The position numbers and the translations under genes are program-made. From JBGTGG01 sp964398945 (GTDB lineage Bacteria; Bacteroidota; Bacteroidia; Cytophagales; Cyclobacteriaceae): DNA of 64,000 bases. This document shows positions 45,035 through 55,254 of the stretch, one piece after another. Below the pieces are notes generated by a model. That model was given only the letters and a program-made list of their open reading frames with translations, ran no database searches and had not been told where the DNA came from. Position 1 is the stretch's first letter. Each line of letters opens with the position of its first letter. The stretch lies in assembly GCA_964398945.1 (NCBI GenBank), contig CAYNOT010000003.1, positions 186,001-250,000 of the forward strand, given 5' to 3'.

Positions 45035-45066
45035 TTTGGAAACTCTTCCAAACTGCCCTACGTTTG
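45035..45066 (+). promoter_or_regulatory. Promoter of the methionine operon with inverted repeat
   Basis: TTTG (45035-45038, -33-like) and TACGTTTG (45059-45066, TAnnTTTG) are 20 nt apart, the expected Bacteroidota spacing. TTTGGAA-ACTC-TTCCAAA (45035-45052) is an exact inverted repeat over the -33 element and could be an operator. Confidence 0.7.
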
Positions 45067-45097
45067 TGTTCTCAAGTCGAAAGAGCAACCCGCTTAA

Positions 45098-45190
45098 TCG
45101 ATTTATAAAGAAGCGTGGAGAGACAGGCTCTATGAAGCGCTAGCAACCCTCCTGCCAATGGCGGAAAAGGTGCTAAATCCTGACTCCGGT
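45098..45190 (+). ncRNA. SAM-I (S-box) riboswitch
   Basis: The conserved core is recognisable: gtggagagac (45114-45123), ctatgaagc (45129-45137), gcaacc (45143-45148), a variable P3 hairpin (ctgcc-aat-ggcgg), aaggtgct (45167-45174) and a final cctga. The spacing and invariant bases match the S-box consensus with small deviations. It lies about 30 nt past the promoter and ahead of metY-metX-hom, the expected target. Binding of SAM should reduce expression; whether through termination or translation is not evident, because no simple terminator follows the aptamer directly. Confidence 0.85.
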
Positions 45191-45227
45191 GTCGAAGGTC
45201 GACCCCGGGAAATATAAAACGATGATT

Positions 45228-45371
45228 ATGAAAAACATTTTCAACACACCATCAGGACAAAGCCGCTCAGGCTTTCACGCTTTCGTCAATCGGCTAAAAC
45301 AATCTATCCAGGCATTTCTAAACGAGGATTGCAACGCATGCATGTGTTGTTGTCCATGTTGTTGCTGTTAA
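45228..45371 (+). CDS. Cysteine-rich leader peptide ORF
   Basis: A 47-residue frame between the SAM riboswitch and metY (an ATG two codons earlier is also possible). The first 30 residues are ordinary and basic (K-N-I-F-N-T-P-S-G-Q ... F-V-N-R-L-K-Q-S-I-Q-A-F-L). The last fourteen, D-C-N-A-C-M-C-C-C-P-C-C-C-C, contain nine Cys and one Met. Such codon clustering just ahead of sulfur-amino-acid genes points to a ribosome-stalling sensor of cysteinyl-tRNA or a metal-binding miniprotein. I do not recognise it as a described family. Confidence 0.65.
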   Translation: MKNIFNTPSGQSRSGFHAFVNRLKQSIQAFLNEDCNACMCCCPCCCC

Positions 45372-45401
45372 ACGTTCCCCAACTTCTTAAAGCAACACAA
45401 T

Positions 45402-46815
<1,414 letters not shown>

Positions 46816-46823
46816 TCATCACG

Positions 46824-47867
46824 ATGGAAAAACAGGATCACATATTTAAATACCCCAACACATTTGAACTGGAATCCGGAAAAAGTCTTTCTGGATTCCA
46901 ACTTCAATACACAACTTTTGGAAACTTAAATACAGACAAAAGCAATGTAGTGTGGGTTTGTCATGCCCTTACGGGAAGTTCAAACTTCACCGATTGGTGG
47001 AAAGAACTTTTTCGCGAAGGCGCGTTTTTTGATCCTGAAGAATATTTTATCATCGCAGCCAATGCGTTGAGCGGATGCTACGGATCAACCGGTCCGCTAT
47101 CGTTAAATCCGGAAACGCAGAAATCGTATTATCACGATTTTCCACAACTTACAAATAGGGATATTGTAAAAGCCTTTGATCTGTTGCGTGAAGAACTGGG
47201 CTTTGCTTCCATTCATACATTGATTGGTGGATCGCTTGGCGGGCAACAAGTGCTGGAGTGGGCCATTCAAAAACCAACAACTTTTCAACACATTGTTCCG
47301 ATTGCCTGCAATGCCTTTCATTCCCCGTGGGGGATTGCTTTCAACGAAGCGCAACGCATGGCGATTGAATCTGATCACACCTGGAAAGAGAATGACCACC
47401 AGGCCGGAATCAACGGCTTGAAAACAGCACGTGCAATCGGCATGATTTCGTATCGTCATTATCAAACCTACCAAAGCACACAGTCCGAAAAATCAATGGA
47501 TAAAACAGATGGTTTTAGGGCCGCTTCATATCAACGCTATCAGGGACAAAAATTAGCGGGCCGTTTCAATGCCTTTACCTACTGGTATCTATCAAAAGCA
47601 ATGGATAGCCATCACATAGGAAGGAACCGAAAATCAGTTGAGGATGCGCTTCAACAAATTTCTGCACGTACGTTGGTAGTGGGTATTGATAGTGATATCC
47701 TTTTTCCAATAGAGGAACAAAAATTTTTAGCAGACCATATTCCCGATGCTTCCCTTCGGGTAATCACTTCCCGCTATGGACATGATGGGTTCCTGGTGGA
47801 GTTCAATCAACTAAATGAAATTCTTACCACATTTTATAAAAACATTTTAAGCGAAAAACTACAATGA
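46824..47867 (+). CDS. metX: Homoserine O-acetyltransferase
   Basis: A 347-residue alpha/beta-hydrolase: H-A-L-T-G-S-S near 49, nucleophile elbow G-G-S-L-G-G-Q-Q, substrate region N-R-D-I-V, and a catalytic Asp (G-I-D-S-D) and His (Y-G-H-D-G-F). It provides the substrate of MetY. An ATGA overlap couples it to the following gene. Confidence 0.95.
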   Translation: MEKQDHIFKYPNTFELESGKSLSGFQLQYTTFGNLNTDKSNVVWVCHALTGSSNFTDWWKELFREGAFFDPEEYFIIAANALSGCYGSTGPLSLNPETQKSYYHDFPQLTNRDIVKAFDLLREELGFASIHTLIGGSLGGQQVLEWAIQKPTTFQHIVPIACNAFHSPWGIAFNEAQRMAIESDHTWKENDHQAGINGLKTARAIGMISYRHYQTYQSTQSEKSMDKTDGFRAASYQRYQGQKLAGRFNAFTYWYLSKAMDSHHIGRNRKSVEDALQQISARTLVVGIDSDILFPIEEQKFLADHIPDASLRVITSRYGHDGFLVEFNQLNEILTTFYKNILSEKLQ

Positions 47868-49099
47868 GAAAAAATTTAAAACTAGGATTATTCGGGTTCG
47901 GATGTGTCGGGCAAGGGCTTTACCGCGTTTTGCAGGAAACAGAAGGCATACGTGCTGAAGTAAAAAAGATTTGTGTGAAAACCCCAAACAAAGAACGCCC
48001 TTTGGCGGATGACGTGTTCACGTTCAATAAAGAAGATATCCTCAATGACCCTTCCATCGATGTGGTGGTGGAATTAATTGATGATGCCAATGCTGCATTT
48101 GACATTGTGAAAACCGCGCTTCAAAACGGAAAGGCTGTTGTGACCGCCAACAAAAAAATGCTGGCTGAAAACTTAGAAGAAATTTATGCACTCCAACTGC
48201 AATATGGAAAACCTGTCTTGTATGAAGGTTCGGTTTGCGCGAGTATCCCCATCATCCGAAACCTTGAAGAATACTATGACAACGATCTGATAACCAGCAT
48301 AGAGGGGATATTCAACGGTTCCACCAATTACATTCTCACTAAGGTTTTTGAGGAACGGAAAAGTTATGATGAAGCCTTGCAAAAAGCCCAGGAACTTGGC
48401 TTTGCGGAATCAAACCCAAGTTTGGATGTGGAAGGATATGATGCCAAATACAAATTGGTGATTGCCATCGCCCATACATTCGGGACATTTGTGACCCCTG
48501 ACGAAGTGATCAACATCGGCATCGACAGGATTTCGGATGTGGATTTAAAGTTCGCACGTGAAAAGAACTATTCCATCAAATTGATAGCACGTGCAGTCAA
48601 GAAAGATGGAAAGATTTTCGCGTTGGTGGCCCCTCAATTTGTGGAGCAGCTTGACCCGTTGGCCAGCATCCGAAATGAATATAATGCCGTGCAGGTGGAA
48701 GGGGTTTTTGCTGAAAAGCAACTCTTTGTCGGAAAAGGAGCGGGCAGCTACCCTACCGGATCGGCTGTGCTCTCGGATATTTCTGCCTTGTCGTATGATT
48801 ACCACTACGAGTACAAAAAACTTAAACAAGTCCATGATACACAGTTCACGAATGACTTTTCCGTTGAGGTTTTTGTAAGTTTCACCGAAGGAACAGCGAT
48901 TTCCATCAATGACTTTGAGGAGTTCAAATCCGGCTATGCCAGTGGCGATAAACAATACATGGTTGGAACAGTCAAGCTCGAAAACCTTCGAAAATGGTCG
49001 AAATTGGATGGTGTTGGGATTATTTTAGCCCCGAACTCAGAAATAAAACTTAAATCAAAAGTGGAAGAAACTGCTTTGGCATTAACGGCAGGCGTCTGA
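47864..49099 (+). CDS. hom: Homoserine dehydrogenase
   Basis: A 411-residue enzyme: NAD(P) site G-L-F-G-F-G-C-V-G-Q-G-L, V-T-A-N-K-K-M-L, E-G-S-V-C-A-S-I-P, G-I-F-N-G-S-T-N-Y-I-L and the catalytic region E-S-N-P-S-L-D-V-E-G-Y-D-A-K-Y-K-L. Converts aspartate semialdehyde to homoserine, feeding MetX. Placement in the SAM-controlled operon dedicates this copy to methionine synthesis. An inverted repeat overlaps its stop codon. Confidence 0.95.
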   Translation: MRKNLKLGLFGFGCVGQGLYRVLQETEGIRAEVKKICVKTPNKERPLADDVFTFNKEDILNDPSIDVVVELIDDANAAFDIVKTALQNGKAVVTANKKMLAENLEEIYALQLQYGKPVLYEGSVCASIPIIRNLEEYYDNDLITSIEGIFNGSTNYILTKVFEERKSYDEALQKAQELGFAESNPSLDVEGYDAKYKLVIAIAHTFGTFVTPDEVINIGIDRISDVDLKFAREKNYSIKLIARAVKKDGKIFALVAPQFVEQLDPLASIRNEYNAVQVEGVFAEKQLFVGKGAGSYPTGSAVLSDISALSYDYHYEYKKLKQVHDTQFTNDFSVEVFVSFTEGTAISINDFEEFKSGYASGDKQYMVGTVKLENLRKWSKLDGVGIILAPNSEIKLKSKVEETALALTAGV

Positions 49100-49121
49100 C
49101 TGCTTTGAGCGGTCTGACGCC
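49091..49121 (+). terminator. Hairpin overlapping the hom stop codon
   Basis: GGCGTC-T-GAC pairs with GTC-T-GACGCC around an 11-nt loop. The stem includes the hom TGA. There is no T-run, so it is a weak or Rho-assisted terminator, or an mRNA-stabilising end. Confidence 0.5.
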
Positions 49122-49132
49122 TGAATTCATGA

Positions 49133-49208
49133 GGTGATAAAAATCACATATTCGTCATAAACTATACAGCAATCTATTACGGATTTTTCGAGGCAGTCGA
49201 TATATTTG
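49133..49208 (+). promoter_or_regulatory. nqrF promoter region
   Basis: TATATTTG (49201-49208) fits TAnnTTTG, 22 nt before the ATG. Further upstream GTGA-N6-TCAC (49133-49146) matches the CRP/FNR-family half-site arrangement, centred roughly 75 nt before the expected transcription start. Confidence 0.5.
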
Positions 49209-49230
49209 TACCTCATAAATCACGTAATAG

Positions 49231-50529
49231 ATGCTTATTTTCACATCCATTGTAGCATTTGCCATCATCATTCTCTTGTTGGTGTTTATGCTCCTTTTCG
49301 CGCAAGCGAAACTAGTGCAGTCGGGGCCGGTAAACATTATCATAAACGGGGATACCCAAAACCCAATTGTGGCAACCGCTGGGAGCACCTTGCTCTCCAC
49401 CTTATCCAATCAAAAAATATTTTTGCCCTCTGCCTGCGGTGGTGGTGGAACCTGCGCCATGTGTAAATGTGTGGTCGAAGATGGTGGTGGGGACGTACTT
49501 CCTACTGAAGAAGGCCATTTGACCCGTCAGGAAAAACTTGGAAACGTAAGGTTAGGCTGCCAGGTAAAGGTGAAGCAGGATATGGTAATCCGGATCCCGG
49601 AAGAAATTTTCGGAATCAAGAAATGGGAATGCGAAGTGGTTTCTAACTATAATGTTTCCACTTTCATTAAAGAATTCGTAGTAAAACTCCCTCCCGGGGA
49701 AACGCTGGATTTCCAGGCGGGTGGTTATATCCAGATTGACGTTCCTCCGGTTGTGGCTGATTTCAAAACCATGGACATTGCCCCTCATCCTGAATTAGGC
49801 CATAAGCCTGATGTATTCCAAAGCGATTGGGACAAGTTCAAGCTTTGGGATTTGAAAATGAAAAATGACGAACCGATTTTCCGTGCCTACTCGATGGCCA
49901 ACCATCCTGCCGAAGGAAATATTGTGATGTTGAACATTCGTGTAGCAACACCTCCATTTGACCGCGACAATAACCGTTGGATGGATGTAAACCCGGGTAT
50001 TTGTTCATCTTATGTTTTTTCAAGGAAACCGGGCGACAAAGTAACTATTTCCGGGCCTTACGGTGAATTCCACATCAATCCTACACAACGTGAAATGATT
50101 TACATCGGTGGTGGTGCTGGCATGGCTCCACTTCGTGCACAGATTTTCCACTTGTTCCATACAGAAAAAACCAACCGGAAGGTTTCGTATTGGTATGGTG
50201 GCCGTTCGAAAAAAGAATTGTTCTATGTAGACCACTTCAGAAAAATTGAACAAGAATTCCCCAACTTCCAGTTCAATATTGGATTGTCGGAGCCTCTTCC
50301 GGAAGATAACTGGAAAGTAAAAACAAGCCTCGAGGATAGAGAGGCCGATGGATACGTTGGGTTCATCCATCAATGTTTGTTTGATAATTATCTAAAAGAA
50401 CACGACTCCCCGGAAGATGTAGAGTTCTACTTATGCGGGCCTCCGTTGATGAATGCAGCTGTACTAAAAATGTTGGATGAGATGGGTATCCCGAAAGAGA
50501 ATATCCGCTTTGACGACTTTGGAGGATAG
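49231..50529 (+). CDS. nqrF: Na+-translocating NADH:quinone reductase subunit F
   Basis: A 432-residue protein with an N-terminal membrane helix (about 3-25), a [2Fe-2S] ferredoxin domain with Cys69, Cys75, Cys78 and Cys110, an FAD domain (R-A-Y-S-M-A-N) and an NADH domain ([16 protein letters not shown]). It is the electron input module of the sodium-pumping NADH dehydrogenase. The other nqr genes are not in the window, at least not downstream. A copy of its 3' end recurs 222 bp away. Confidence 0.96.
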   Translation: MLIFTSIVAFAIIILLLVFMLLFAQAKLVQSGPVNIIINGDTQNPIVATAGSTLLSTLSNQKIFLPSACGGGGTCAMCKCVVEDGGGDVLPTEEGHLTRQEKLGNVRLGCQVKVKQDMVIRIPEEIFGIKKWECEVVSNYNVSTFIKEFVVKLPPGETLDFQAGGYIQIDVPPVVADFKTMDIAPHPELGHKPDVFQSDWDKFKLWDLKMKNDEPIFRAYSMANHPAEGNIVMLNIRVATPPFDRDNNRWMDVNPGICSSYVFSRKPGDKVTISGPYGEFHINPTQREMIYIGGGAGMAPLRAQIFHLFHTEKTNRKVSYWYGGRSKKELFYVDHFRKIEQEFPNFQFNIGLSEPLPEDNWKVKTSLEDREADGYVGFIHQCLFDNYLKEHDSPEDVEFYLCGPPLMNAAVLKMLDEMGIPKENIRFDDFGG

Positions 50530-50610
50530 TATTTAATGAACTGATTTGATGGTATTTTGATTTGTTGATTTGGCGCAACAATCAACAAATGGATAAACCT
50601 ATCAACAATA

Positions 50611-50643
50611 AATAACCCTGTCTTAATGGCGGGGTTATTTTTT
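50611..50643 (+). terminator. Intrinsic terminator of nqrF
   Basis: AATAACCC (50611-50618) pairs with GGGTTATT (50632-50639), followed by seven Ts. Between it and nqrF lie loosely heptameric repeats and a 10-bp inverted repeat tttgttgatt/aatcaacaaa. Confidence 0.9.
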
Positions 50644-50730
50644 TAGCTTCAATTTTTTCTGGATTCATGAATGAAACTATTCCATCGAACGTTGGCAGGC
50701 GACACGGATAAATTTTTACATTTTAACCAT

Positions 50731-50750
50731 TTTGACGACTTTGGAGGATA
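50731..50750 (+). pseudogene. Displaced second copy of the nqrF 3' end
   Basis: The 20 nt TTTGACGACTTTGGAGGATA are identical to 50509-50528 and include the end of the gene (F-D-D-F-G-G and stop). Upstream similarity fades within about ten bases. The ~200 nt between the copies hold a terminator and no credible gene, so any cargo has gone. The whole stretch 50530-50999 lacks a supported CDS. Confidence 0.85.
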
Positions 50751-50795
50751 ATTCAATTTCGAATTGACGAATGTATGATCAAAAGGTGTATATGC

Positions 50796-50845
50796 AATGT
50801 GCGATAGGCCTGGCGCATTTCACAACCTGACCGTAGGCGCACATT
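50796..50845. repeat. Hairpin element resembling the one downstream of susR
   Basis: AATGTGCG (50796-50803) pairs with CGCACATT (50838-50845) across exactly 34 nt, as in the susR element (5615-5664). By eye about 29 of 50 aligned bases are shared, including both stem sides and caacc in the interior. Confidence 0.5.
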
Positions 50846-50999
50846 AAAATCTGGCGATGAACTCTGATACCACGCAACCCTGATGCCTAGGTGTTAAACG
50901 AAGTGCGATGTGCTTGCCAATTGGACCTTGCTTTTTCACTGATTCGAAATAAGATTCCAACCTCTTTTATTAAAAGAGCGTTTAATAAAAACGTTCACT

Positions 51000-51353
51000 A
51001 TGAAAACCCCTATCATATTTCTTACCCTCCTTATCGCAATAGGTTTTGCCCAATGTGACAAGCCTGTTGAAATCGCTATCTGCCCGGATGCTGAGAACAA
51101 AGAGTGGTTTGAGGATTTGAAAAACCAATATCCGTCCAATAGTGATATCAAAGTTGAAATTTATAGCTATACTTATAACAATTCATTTGTGATTGCTGTC
51201 AATACAGTTGAGCCAACGTGCTGTGATTTTATGGATGCAGTGTACGATTGCAATGGAAATGTGATTTGCCAATTTGGTGGTATTGCCGGGTTGAATACAT
51301 GTCCGGATTTTGCGGGCACGGCAACCAATAAGAAATTGATTTTCAAGAATTAA
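51000..51353 (+). CDS. Small Cys-containing lipoprotein, hypothetical
   Basis: A 117-residue protein with signal peptide and lipobox-like F-A-Q-C (Cys19). The mature part has W-F-E-D-L-K-N, strands such as V-E-I-Y-S-Y-T-Y and five further Cys (E-P-T-C-C-D, Y-D-C-N-G-N-V-I-C, N-T-C-P), suggesting disulfides. No family recognised. Its stop overlaps the convergent histidine kinase by four bases. Confidence 0.75.
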   Translation: MKTPIIFLTLLIAIGFAQCDKPVEIAICPDAENKEWFEDLKNQYPSNSDIKVEIYSYTYNNSFVIAVNTVEPTCCDFMDAVYDCNGNVICQFGGIAGLNTCPDFAGTATNKKLIFKN

Positions 51354-53071
51354 TTCAATTCAACTTCCGGTATTTGGAAGGTTACTCTCGTTCCTTTGCC
51401 CTCCACTGATGAAATGTTGATTGTCCCCTGAAGTTTGTCGATCGTCTCTTTCACGATATAAAGGCCAAGCCCCGAACCTGCGCCATCATCCGTAGCGCGG
51501 TAAAACATTTGATAAACTTTGTCGATGTGTTCTTTGGATATTCCCCGGCCGTTGTCTTCAATGGTCAATTTTGCATAACGATCCTCCACTTTCACATCAA
51601 CGTTGATTACCGGATCTTTTCCATTTCGGTAGCGGATAGCATTCGAAATAATATTGTTCAGGATCACTTTGATCCGCCAGGAGTCACTTAGGAAAGGCCT
51701 GTCCTGTTTTACATTAATGGTTTTCTCAACAGACTTGCCCGTAGAAGTCGCAAAACGCAATTGGTCAAAAGTGTCATCAATGATGGATTTGAACAGCACT
51801 TCTTCACGCTTAACTTCCAATCGGGAGTTTCTGGATTGATCCAAAATTTCCCTGATAAAATTATCTTGCTGAAGGGCGCTGTTATTGATCTTGTCCAGAT
51901 AAACATCCTTCATTGCCAAATCCTGGTCTTTTTTGGCGAGGTTGATCAACCCCAATACAGAAGCGATAGGCGCCCGCAGATCATGGGAAACACTGTAGAC
52001 AAAATTGTCGAGCTCCGTATTCCTTTTGCTAAGCTCCTTGTTGGTGTTCTGCAATTTCTCTTCCGCCTTTCTCCTTGTTTCAATCTGCTCATTTAGTTCG
52101 TGTGTCCTTGCCTTCACCATTTCTTCAAGGTTCTCATTAAACTTGACAAGCTTTTGTTGCACCTCTGCGCGCTCTGTTACTGTTGCCGCAAGTATAATGG
52201 TAGAGATGCTCACCATGCCCACGAAAATCTGTAACAACAACATAGAACTATACGGTGCGGACAATACGAACGGCCCCAGGTTTTGCGTGGTAATATAAAT
52301 GGAGAAAATAGAAGTGATCACAACCCCCGATATCGCAATGATTAAATCAAAACGGAATGCCAGCCACAGTAAAAATGGAAGAACAAGGAAAGGCAACGCC
52401 CGCTCCAGGGTAATGCTTAGGTATTCTACCTGAAGCAAAAAATAGATCGACAATGCACCGATAAAGAAAATAGCAATCTCCAATATCTTGTCGTTCGTAA
52501 ATTTAAAATATTGCCTTCTCACCAAGGCAAGAATAAAAGGCGTGAACAACAGGATCCCCACAACATTGCCAACCCACCAGGAAAAACTAACACGTAAAAA
52601 CGAACCTTCGGGTATGCCGTTATTGAACCATAAACTTAAAGTTCCAATTCCCGATCCGATGATCGCCATGAAGAGCGTTACAAACAAAAAGCGAAAAGCA
52701 TTTTTGGTTTGTTTAAAAGGGAAAGGGTCTTTGATCCATACTTTCACTAAATAATTTCCCGCTACCGCTTCAAGCGTACTTCCTATTGCAATGAAACTGG
52801 AAATGGAGATAATGGTTTGGGCGGGCATCCCCGGGCTGTTCCAATAGGCCATCACGTTGGCCACCAATGCTCCTATGGTGATACCCGGCCAGGAAGATCG
52901 TCCCAATAAAATGATCAACGCAAATGCAATCCCGGAGGGCGGCCAGGTAGGTAGTGACTGCGTGTCCTCAAACGCTAAAAAATATCCAAATCGTGCCGCT
53001 ATATAATACAGCAATGCTACAAAAATGATCTTGAAGTCAAGATTATACTTAAGTAATGGTTTGAGGTTCAT
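51350..53071 (-). CDS. MASE1-domain sensor histidine kinase
   Basis: A 573-residue protein. About eight membrane spans (10-300) form a MASE1 sensor (W-P-P-S-G-I-A-F-A near 43-51, W-W-V-G-N-V-V-G). A coiled coil (about 305-355) follows, then HisKA with H363 (S-V-S-H-D-L-R-A-P) and HATPase with N-box N-N-I-I-S-N-A-I-R-Y, G1 D-N-G-R-G-I and G2 G-S-G-L-G-L-Y-I-V-K. No response regulator is adjacent. Signal unknown. Confidence 0.93.
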   Translation of the reverse strand: MNLKPLLKYNLDFKIIFVALLYYIAARFGYFLAFEDTQSLPTWPPSGIAFALIILLGRSSWPGITIGALVANVMAYWNSPGMPAQTIISISSFIAIGSTLEAVAGNYLVKVWIKDPFPFKQTKNAFRFLFVTLFMAIIGSGIGTLSLWFNNGIPEGSFLRVSFSWWVGNVVGILLFTPFILALVRRQYFKFTNDKILEIAIFFIGALSIYFLLQVEYLSITLERALPFLVLPFLLWLAFRFDLIIAISGVVITSIFSIYITTQNLGPFVLSAPYSSMLLLQIFVGMVSISTIILAATVTERAEVQQKLVKFNENLEEMVKARTHELNEQIETRRKAEEKLQNTNKELSKRNTELDNFVYSVSHDLRAPIASVLGLINLAKKDQDLAMKDVYLDKINNSALQQDNFIREILDQSRNSRLEVKREEVLFKSIIDDTFDQLRFATSTGKSVEKTINVKQDRPFLSDSWRIKVILNNIISNAIRYRNGKDPVINVDVKVEDRYAKLTIEDNGRGISKEHIDKVYQMFYRATDDGAGSGLGLYIVKETIDKLQGTINISSVEGKGTRVTFQIPEVELN

Positions 53072-53308
53072 TGAATAATTCGCTCATTATCAGGTAAATA
53101 TTGAAATATAATATCACTTTCGATAATTGATGTAAGTTATTTTTACTTTTTATCGATTTTCTGTGGAATGGGGTGGTTGAAAGCACAATAAAACCGGGCA
53201 AGTCAAAAAAATCCGAAATCCAATCCAAAAACACCCTTTTTAACAGTTAGTAAAACCCAAAACCCTGAATAATCTCTATATTTCTAAAAATTTCTATCCG
53301 AAATCGAC

Positions 53309-54469
53309 ATGGATTTGACCATTTTATTCTCCCCTATTGATGAATCTGTTTATCAGGCCATAGACTCGCCCACTTCATTTTTTAAAAGCATACGCATTTT
53401 TGGTGAAAAAATGCCGGAGTATAAAGGTGCCCAAATTGCCATTTTCACGGTAAAAGAAGATCGGGGCACCCCGCATCCAACCTCGCATCACAATGCCCCC
53501 GATGAAATCAGGAAAAAACTTTACCGGCTAAAAAAGGGAAATGGAACCTATCGAATTGTGGATTTAGGAAACCTCAACCCTGGAATCGACCTGGAGGAAA
53601 CCTATGTAAGGATTAGCGAAGTCTGCCGTATCCTTTTGGAGAACAACGTCCTTCCCCTTATTATAGGTGGGACCCATGACCTGGATTATGGCCAGTACAC
53701 CGGCTATGAAACCATGGATAAACTGGTAAGCTTCTTAAATGTTGATGCCTTTTTGGATTTGGATGAAAAGAAAGAATCACCGGCAGAAACAAAGCATATC
53801 CACAAGATTTTACTGCACGAACCCAATTACCTTTTCAGCTATACACACCTTGCTTACCAGAGTTACCTTATTGATCCTCTTTCTGTATCGGTTCTTGAAA
53901 AATTATATTTTGAAGCCTTTCGGATTGGTCAAATGCGCACCAACCTACAGGAGATGGAACCTACGATTCGAAATGCCGATATGATTTCTTTTGATGTGAC
54001 TGCCATTCGGTCATCGGATCTTCCGGCTTCCCGCAATGCACAACCCTTTGGCCTTACCGGGGAGGAGGCGTGTCAGGTTTGCTGGTATGCGGGGCTGAAC
54101 GAGAAATTGAGTTCAATTGGTTTTTATGGATACCATCCTGAGTATGATGACAACCATAAAAAAAGCGCAACAGTTATTGCTACTATGATCTGGTATTTCA
54201 TTGAGGGGTTCTATCATCGTAAAAGCGAACAGAATTTTAAAAGCAACGACTATTTAAAATATGTGGTGGCAATGCCGACTGAAACCGAAACCCTGACTTT
54301 TTATAAAAGCAAGTTTAGCGAAAAGTGGTGGATGGAAGTCCCCTACCCAAATGGCAAAGAACGGTATGCACGAAATAGTATTGTACCCTGTAGCTACTCC
54401 GATTATCAAACAGCAACAAAAGGCGAAGTGCCCGAACGCTATATTAATACATTAGCAAAGTTGATGTAG
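53309..54469 (+). CDS. Arginase/formimidoylglutamase-fold protein with altered metal site
   Basis: A 386-residue ureohydrolase-superfamily protein, clear from the order of G-G-T-H-D (120-124), D-A-F-L-D (146-150) and S-F-D-V-T-A-I (from 227). Canonical enzymes have GGDH, DAHxD and SxDxDxxDP. Here GGDH has Thr for Asp, DAHxD has Phe for His, and the second Asp of the last motif is Thr231. Several Mn ligands are therefore missing, and hydrolase activity is doubtful. It may be a structural or regulatory paralogue. Downstream is a DUF6503 lipoprotein gene. Confidence 0.8.
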   Translation: MDLTILFSPIDESVYQAIDSPTSFFKSIRIFGEKMPEYKGAQIAIFTVKEDRGTPHPTSHHNAPDEIRKKLYRLKKGNGTYRIVDLGNLNPGIDLEETYVRISEVCRILLENNVLPLIIGGTHDLDYGQYTGYETMDKLVSFLNVDAFLDLDEKKESPAETKHIHKILLHEPNYLFSYTHLAYQSYLIDPLSVSVLEKLYFEAFRIGQMRTNLQEMEPTIRNADMISFDVTAIRSSDLPASRNAQPFGLTGEEACQVCWYAGLNEKLSSIGFYGYHPEYDDNHKKSATVIATMIWYFIEGFYHRKSEQNFKSNDYLKYVVAMPTETETLTFYKSKFSEKWWMEVPYPNGKERYARNSIVPCSYSDYQTATKGEVPERYINTLAKLM

Positions 54470-54495
54470 CAAAAACCTGCGAAGCAATTAAAAAC

Positions 54496-55254
54496 ATGAA
54501 GTACATCTTTATTATAGTATGCACATCTGTGATTTTATTTTCTTGTAAAGGGAATGATCCAAATGATCCTCAGGTAATTGTTGATCAGGCAATTGAAAAG
54601 GCAGGCGGAACAAAGTTTTTGACAAGCACAATTGAATTCGATTTTCGTGATCGCCATTACATCGCAAAAAGGAATCAGGGAATGTATTCCTACCAACGGG
54701 TTTTTATTGACTCAGCAAATACTACCTTCCACGATTTTCTGGGCAATGATGGATTTATCCGAAAAGTAAATGATGAAGTAGCCACCCTTGCCGACACCAC
54801 AAGCGCAAAGTATGCCCGCTCTACCAATTCCGTGATCTATTTTGCCTTGCTTCCGTATGGATTAAACGATGCCGCAGTGAATAAAGAATTTATCGGGGAA
54901 ACAATCCTTGAAGGCCAGCCGTACCGAAAAGTTAAAATCACATTCGGTGAAGAAGGTGGTGGCGAAGACCATGACGACACGTTTATCTATTGGCTCCATA
55001 AAGAAAACCATACCGTTGATTATTTAGCGTACTCCTATCACACCGATGGAGGTGGTGTTCGGTTTAGAAAAGCGATAAACCCCCGCTTTGTAAACGGAAT
55101 ACTTTTTCAGGATTATATTAATTATAAACCCGGGGATGAAACGATCGCTGTTGAAGAAATGGAGGCCTTGTTTGTTGCAAATGAGTTAAAAGAATTAAGC
55201 AGGATCACGTTAAGAAATATCAACGTGGAAATTGGGATCCCAACGGATCTATGA
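54496..55254 (+). CDS. DUF6503-type lipoprotein, hypothetical
   Basis: A 252-residue protein, lipobox L-F-S-C (Cys17), then A-I-E-K-A-G-G, F-D-F-R-D-R-H-Y, Y-F-A-L-L-P-Y-G-L-N-D and L-H-K-E-N-H-T-V-D-Y-L-A-Y-S-Y-H-T-D-G-G-G-V-R-F-R, the pattern I associate with Bacteroidota DUF6503 lipoproteins, probably LolA/LolB-like in fold. Role unknown. Six-base overlap with the convergent transporter gene. Confidence 0.78.
   Translation: MKYIFIIVCTSVILFSCKGNDPNDPQVIVDQAIEKAGGTKFLTSTIEFDFRDRHYIAKRNQGMYSYQRVFIDSANTTFHDFLGNDGFIRKVNDEVATLADTTSAKYARSTNSVIYFALLPYGLNDAAVNKEFIGETILEGQPYRKVKITFGEEGGGEDHDDTFIYWLHKENHTVDYLAYSYHTDGGGVRFRKAINPRFVNGILFQDYINYKPGDETIAVEEMEALFVANELKELSRITLRNINVEIGIPTDL

Noticed and set aside
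50796..50845. Integron attC site
   Set aside because: The hairpin lacks the expected inverse-core and core consensus pair, and no integron integrase is visible.
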